From positions 682,001-746,000 of the forward strand of contig JAGMUV010000009.1 in assembly GCA_020744425.1 (NCBI GenBank): 64,000 nucleotides of DNA, read 5' to 3'. The position numbers and the translations under genes are program-made. The DNA is from Dactylonectria macrodidyma (lineage: Eukaryota; Ascomycota; Sordariomycetes; Hypocreales; Nectriaceae). The notes under the pieces are model-generated. The model worked only from the letters and a program-made list of their open reading frames with translations, ran no database searches and was not told where the DNA came from. This document shows, one piece after another, positions 60,015 through 64,000 of the stretch (positions are counted from its first letter, which is position 1; every line of letters begins with the position of its first letter).

Positions 60015-60861
60015 TCAATAGTAGGGGTGCCAAGTGTGAACCCAGCGGCGGCTGGCTGGGTCGAACGTAGCCTCCCAGTGTCCAGGGAGCGGTCCTTGGC
60101 GGGTGGGATCCCAGGAAGTAGTCGGCGTGACGGAATAGGTCTGGGGGAACTGCCACAGGTGCTGATGAGTTGTTGATTGTTGCTGGGCGTAAAAGTCGTG
60201 AGCTTCGAAGGAATTGTCGGGGTTGTAGTCGTAGGAGAAGTGGTGTTCAAGATGAGCAGGACTGTGAAGATTGGAATTATCGTCGGCTGGTTCTGGTCAG
60301 CTAAATAGTTCAGCCCGACAGTTGATGGCTGTCCAGGTGTTCCAGGACTCATGGATTCAGAAGCTCACTTGTCACTGAATCGGGGTTCTGCCTCTGTTCA
60401 GCTCCACGCACTGGCAAGTCACCCTCCCCGTCCTCAGTGTCACTGTCAGAGTCCACCTGAGTAGATTCCTCGTCGCTGTCAAGTTCCACCTCGGGATCGA
60501 GCTGGACCAGAAAGATCTCGGTACTCCAGAGAACGTTGTCCTGCTCGTCGAAGAACGCCCCCACGACGATGTAAGCCCAGAAGAAGGGATCGCGATACAC
60601 TCGGAGATGCTGCGTCACGACCAGCCTAGTGGCCGGCGCTGGGAGAGCCCCAGCTTCAAGCTCGATGGTCCTGCAAACGGGGCGACCGGCACTGGACATG
60701 AAGCCTTCGCTGCTGGACAGCTCGGGCGTCTTATAACCGGACAGGAGTGTCTTCGTAGCAGTGCTTTGATGATGGCTATCGTGGAGCAGTGTGGAGCTAT
60801 GCAGAGTGCACAGAGCGATTGGATGCAAAGACAGCTTCAAGTAGTCCTCCATTGACCGCAT
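60015..60861 (-). CDS. Unknown protein with acidic middle and WW-like C-terminus
   Basis: Exon 1 (60861-60369) and exon 2 (60292-60015), with a 76-base intron (GTGAGC...CAG), give 256 aa. The start could be 60861 or the next ATG at 60852. Residues 80-125 contain HLRVYRDPFFWAYIVVGAFF, then a strongly acidic Asp/Ser/Glu tract. Exon 2 in the chosen frame is rich in His, Gln and aromatic residues and ends PGHWEATFDPASRRWVHTW, which has WW-domain-like spacing. A nearer AG (TTTAG, 8 bases upstream) would give a Ser/Thr-rich tail instead; the longer splice is preferred because its product looks more protein-like. Function is unknown. Confidence 0.55.
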
Positions 60862-61630
60862 GTTTCCCTTGCCAACGGTTGATTTGGGGTCTCGTGAGTC
60901 TCTAGGACGGTGATTTCCTGGTATCGAGATGGCACGCGTCGCCAGACCTCAGATGCCATTGTGATTCAGGGCGCCAGCAACGAATGATACTCCAGAGCCG
61001 TCCAATGACAATGCGAGAAGAAGCATCAGCAAAAACACCATAGCCGACGACATTGGAATGTGACAGAGTAGCAGTGATACGCGGCATTTGAAGCACTAGA
61101 CTCATGATTGCGGCTCCTAGGTCCGCCTTGTGCGCGCACGAAGAGAAGCCAGTTGACCGCAACTCTGATTTGACGGTTCATCACTGCAGGCCCGTTGCTC
61201 GGGAGGCAAGAGGAATCTGCAGCTTGAGGTTCTCGATCTAGCGTTGACAGTCTCCAGATCAGGCGGACATCTCAAAAGGGGATCAAATCGGAATGATCAC
61301 GAGCGACAAGGCACGGAATGCGGTGGACCAGTAAAGTAAGATCACAAGCCCAGAATATGTCGTAAAAGCGTCAATTCCATTATTCTCCAGTGCTGCTCTG
61401 CAGCCGTGATTGAGTAATGGTACTATAGTCGCGTGATAGTTGCAGTGTGACAACTGCTGAGGCAAATCGAAGACATGTGAAGGTAGAGTAAGACACCACG
61501 CGAGCTCCGGTACTATACGTCGTGCGGCTCGCCGCTCTACGACATGGGTGCAAATCATATTGCAAGTCACGTCAGTCCAACCATCTCGGATGGCGCCTAT
61601 CCCAGCTTCAGGCGGAACTCAATCACAGGC
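60862..61630. other. Intergenic region
   Basis: 769 bases between two minus-strand genes. No supported frame on either strand. It presumably contains the promoter of the WW-like gene and the 3' end of the ankyrin gene. Confidence 0.5.
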
Positions 61631-62402
61631 TCACTCATCATCACTGGTAGCTTCGACAACCCGAACTCCAGCACCCTTCTTGGATGCCTCGACTTCCCGC
61701 TTCATTTGCCTTCGCTTGCCAACCTCCGACACCAATCCCTTGAGATAAACCTCAGCCTGTACAGTGGCGCTGTAGGCGGCCGGGGTCCAATTCCAGATGT
61801 TGCGCTTCTCGACGTCGGCGCCAGCAGCCAACAGCGTGCGCAGCACCAGCAGGTTCCCGTTACCACTGGCAAAGTGCAGGGCCGTGTTGCCCTCGACATC
61901 TGCCCGACGCACCGCTTCGTAGGGCCCGCCTGGGGCAAAGGTGAGGAGGAGCTGGAGGATGGTGTCGTGGCCGCCGAGGCTGGCCTCCATGACGGCGTCG
62001 CGGCCGCGGCTGTCCCGACGGATAATGCAGCTCTTATCCCTTTCGCTGAGCAGCTGAACGACTTCGGTATGGCCGGCGCCTGCCGCGAGCATCAGGGCCG
62101 TCTGATGAAGCTCGTTGAGGGCGGGGCAGGGATCCTCGTGGCCGAGCTCGAGGAGGACGGCGCAGATATCGCGGTGGCCTAAAGACGCGGCCAGGTGCAT
62201 ATTCGAGTTGGATAGGCCCGAGGGGGACGCATCGGGGTTATGGAGGAGCGAAGGATGTGACTTGAGGATGCGACGGAGGAGGGCGGCATCGTCGGCGTTG
62301 ATGGCTCGGCGGATACGGATCGACGGCTCAATCCTAGTGGGGCAGATCAGTTTATCGGTTTGCGAAGGACAGCAACAAGCCAGCTGCGGGCACTACTCAC
62401 AT
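61631..62402 (-). CDS. Ankyrin-repeat protein, start codon split by an intron
   Basis: Exon 2 (62333-61631) follows a 67-base intron (62334-62400) whose donor GTGAGT lies inside an ATG. Joining AT (62402-62401) to the first G of exon 2 makes the start M-IEPSIRIRRAINADD, for 234 aa. No other ATG lies in the upstream open frame, so this is the best start. The product is a string of about five ankyrin repeats (SNMHLAASLGHRDI, HQTALMLAAGAGHTEVV, VEGNTALHFASGNGNLLVL), a fold for protein binding. The C-terminus is basic. Partner and role cannot be read. The same frame is open upstream but without ATG, so an earlier non-AUG start or exon is not excluded. Confidence 0.75.
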
Positions 62403-63077
62403 GGTGGACCATATGTCATGGCGGTCGACGACGCAGCGCAGATAGCATGACGCGAATGCTGCGCCTGCGAGAGTGTGAAAGAGTGAGATGTGCAGAAAGA
62501 GGAGTACGTGAGGAGAAAGTAAACACGAAAGGTTGGCTGGCAGCTGGCAATGACGCTGGGGAAGCTTCAGCTGCCAGCTCGGCTGCTTACCGTCGTCAAC
62601 TGTGAAACACAGCCCCACGACGCCTCTGTTCGCGGGGTTTTAGCGGCCCACTCTCTGCCATTAGCGGACGCGGACGCTATCAATGCGACGTAGTTAGTGG
62701 CGTGCCAACCATGTCTGCGAGGTAACAGCGCGGGGCATGCCGAGAGGCATTGGGAGTGAATTACCCTAGAGCTGCACCTTACGTCAACTGGATTGTAGAC
62801 CTCGACATTTCAAGAGCTAGATTGTTCCATGATATGACGGATCAGGTAAATTCAGTCGCTTATTCTGTTTTTGTTGCACATGAAGTCTATCTAAAAATAC
62901 GCCAGGTAAAACTAGCAGTCTAGGAATGCGCTTGGTAACTTGATGATGTTGGATTTCAAATGTCTCATCTAGAGGGGTGAAGATTTTGTCGACCCCACCC
63001 ACACAAATCTACCTACATAATCCGAAATAACGAGCTCGACTTTCAACAATCGGGCCATAAGCCCGGGCGAAAAGCAC
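62403..63077. other. Intergenic region between the ankyrin gene and tRNA-Lys
   Basis: 675 bases. Adjacent to 62402 is the ankyrin leader and promoter; no gene is seen in the rest. Confidence 0.5.
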
Positions 63078-63162
63078 GCCCGGTTAGCTCAATCGGTAGA
63101 GCGTGAGACTCTTACCAGAGTACACAATCTCAAGGTTGCGGGTTCGACCCCCGCATCGGGCT
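63078..63162 (+). tRNA. tRNA-Lys (anticodon CTT) with a 12-base intron
   Basis: The acceptor stem GCCCGGT (63078-63084) pairs with ATCGGGC (63155-63161). The D-arm contains TAGCTCAATCGGTAGAGC, and the T-arm is GCGGG-TTCGACC-CCCGC. The anticodon stem TGAGA (63104-63108) pairs with TCTCA (63128-63132). Loop CTCTTA plus A63127 gives anticodon CTT at 63111-63113. The intron 63115-63126 lies one base after the anticodon, the standard position. The internal A and B boxes are intact. Position 63162 is the discriminator base. Confidence 0.93.
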
Positions 63163-63560
63163 GTTCCTATAAAACACAAGATCATGATTGAGAAGTGCTT
63201 CTTTTTTTGCAATTTCTTGCAATTTTGGATGCTTGTCAGTGGGTTCCTTCTCCATGGGTACATAGACCTAACTAGCATTTGACTTCATTATTAGATTCTG
63301 TTAGTTTTTTGTTTTTCCTTTCGCTATTGGCTAAATATTTGCCTACTGTTCACAATCGCAATGCTGGATTCGACAAAATTCTCAAGCGTTCATGTCAGAA
63401 CTAACACCACTCACGCTCCTCTCTTTCTCTTCCTTTCTAATAGTGACATCGCATTGTTTTACTTATTAGCTTATAACGAGGTGTTTATACTGCTATAGAT
63501 GAAAGCGTGCCCGATGACTGACAAGCTCTTTGAACTTGTAATGCTAGCTCCTAAACCCGT
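63163..63560. other. Intergenic region
   Basis: 398 bases, T-rich just after the tRNA (runs of T at 63201 and 63304 can serve as Pol III terminators). No gene seen. Confidence 0.5.
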
Positions 63561-64000
63561 CTAAAAGATGGCCACTCCATTCGGAGGACTGGCTACACCT
63601 CCGGGAACCTATTTCTGTTAGTTAGCTACCAGACGGTCATGTTAACACGCGCTGTCACTCACCTTGAGGGGCACGCTGGAGAAGAAGAATGACCAGCGTC
63701 TCCGCTTCTTGCACTCCTCGCTCAGCTGCTCCAAGTCAAAGAGCTCACCGATGGGCATTCCCCATCCCGCCAACAGCCACTCATGCAGCCAGAAATCCGG
63801 ATTTTGGCAGGGCCACGCCTCCATGCTAGGATGATCTCCCGCGACGGCCGAAAACGATTCGTCCCACAGCCACCGTAGTGTCTCTTCGGAGGACTCGATG
63901 CCGATCGCTGGTGGCGAGGCCTTGTCCGCCAGAGCTTGGCACTCGTTGTCGGAGAGCTGGTTGTAGCCGCGGACCCAGCCTGAGCGGATGAAGAGGATAT
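63561..64000 (-). CDS. Cyclase/kynurenine-formamidase-like protein (PF04199 family), partial
   Basis: The last two exons are in the window, 63663-64000 and beyond, then 63608-63561, with a 54-base intron (GTGAGT...CTAAC...TAG). The N-terminal part lies past the right edge. The visible segment resembles fungal putative cyclases: ILFIRSGWVRGYN, PAIGIESSEETLRWLWD, WLHEWLLAGWGMPIGELFDLEQLSEECK, and FFFSSVPLK continuing into VPGGVASPPNGVAIF at the C-terminus. Members of the fold hydrolyse amide or lactone-type substrates using metal; the substrate here is unknown. Splicing is required, because reading through the intron yields a different, short tail. Confidence 0.82.

Noticed and set aside
59948..60352. 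Independent minus-strand gene of 134 codons
   Set aside because: It is the alternative frame of exon 2 of the WW-like gene and overlaps the neighbouring stop and start; composition is low-complexity Thr/Pro/Ser.

Overview
The window is nuclear DNA of a filamentous ascomycete (Pezizomycotina, most likely a Sordariomycete). Nearly every gene can be assembled as exons joined by short introns of about 46-140 bases with GT...AG ends and CTAAC/CTGAC-like branch sites. The gene content also fits: a Zn2Cys6 regulator, NB-ARC/TPR protein, GH18 chitinase, DAL5-type permease, NOP56, SMC4 and COQ1. No virus, insertion sequence or CRISPR array was seen. I support 25 protein-coding genes (one cut by the right edge), one intron-containing tRNA and several small repeats or regulatory sites. 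Species cannot be fixed from sequence alone.

Layout. 1-9.6 kb: DAL5-like permease, membrane-anchored GH18 chitinase whose best start is an ACG codon, and nucleolar NOP56. 9.6-11.5 kb: divergent ubiquitin-eS31 and eS26 ribosomal genes, both with likely 5'UTR introns. 12.5-15.2 kb: a large secreted Ser/Thr-rich protein. 16-22.1 kb: condensin SMC4 divergent from an ELYS-like nuclear-pore protein. 22.6-30.3 kb: RidA protein, GT8 glycosyltransferase, EBP-type sterol isomerase-like protein, secreted TNT-type NADase and an unrecognised protein. 31.7-36.2 kb (minus strand): Zn2Cys6 regulator, ESCO-type zinc-finger protein and V-ATPase assembly factor VMA12. 37-39.25 kb: an NLR-like NB-ARC/TPR gene whose last TPR is displaced by an apparent one-base frameshift. 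40-45 kb: COQ1 polyprenyl synthase and allantoinase with a dense GATA-site promoter. 47.4-54.3 kb: a full-size ABCG transporter convergent with a sugar transporter. 54.3-59.2 kb: about 4.9 kb without a recognisable gene. 59.2-64 kb (minus strand except the tRNA): two close tandem unknown genes, an ankyrin protein whose start codon appears to be made by splicing, tRNA-Lys(CUU), and the 3' end of a cyclase-family gene.

The genes do not form one pathway or an obvious metabolite cluster; most are housekeeping. The clearest functional link is purine-nitrogen use: allantoinase and a DAL5-type permease lie 40 kb apart but both have GATAAG sites upstream. The most interesting observations are start and frame anomalies: the ACG start in a perfect Kozak context, two start codons split by introns (one leaving AUG-UGA in unspliced RNA), the NLR frameshift, and the tandem same-frame unknown genes at 59-61 kb.
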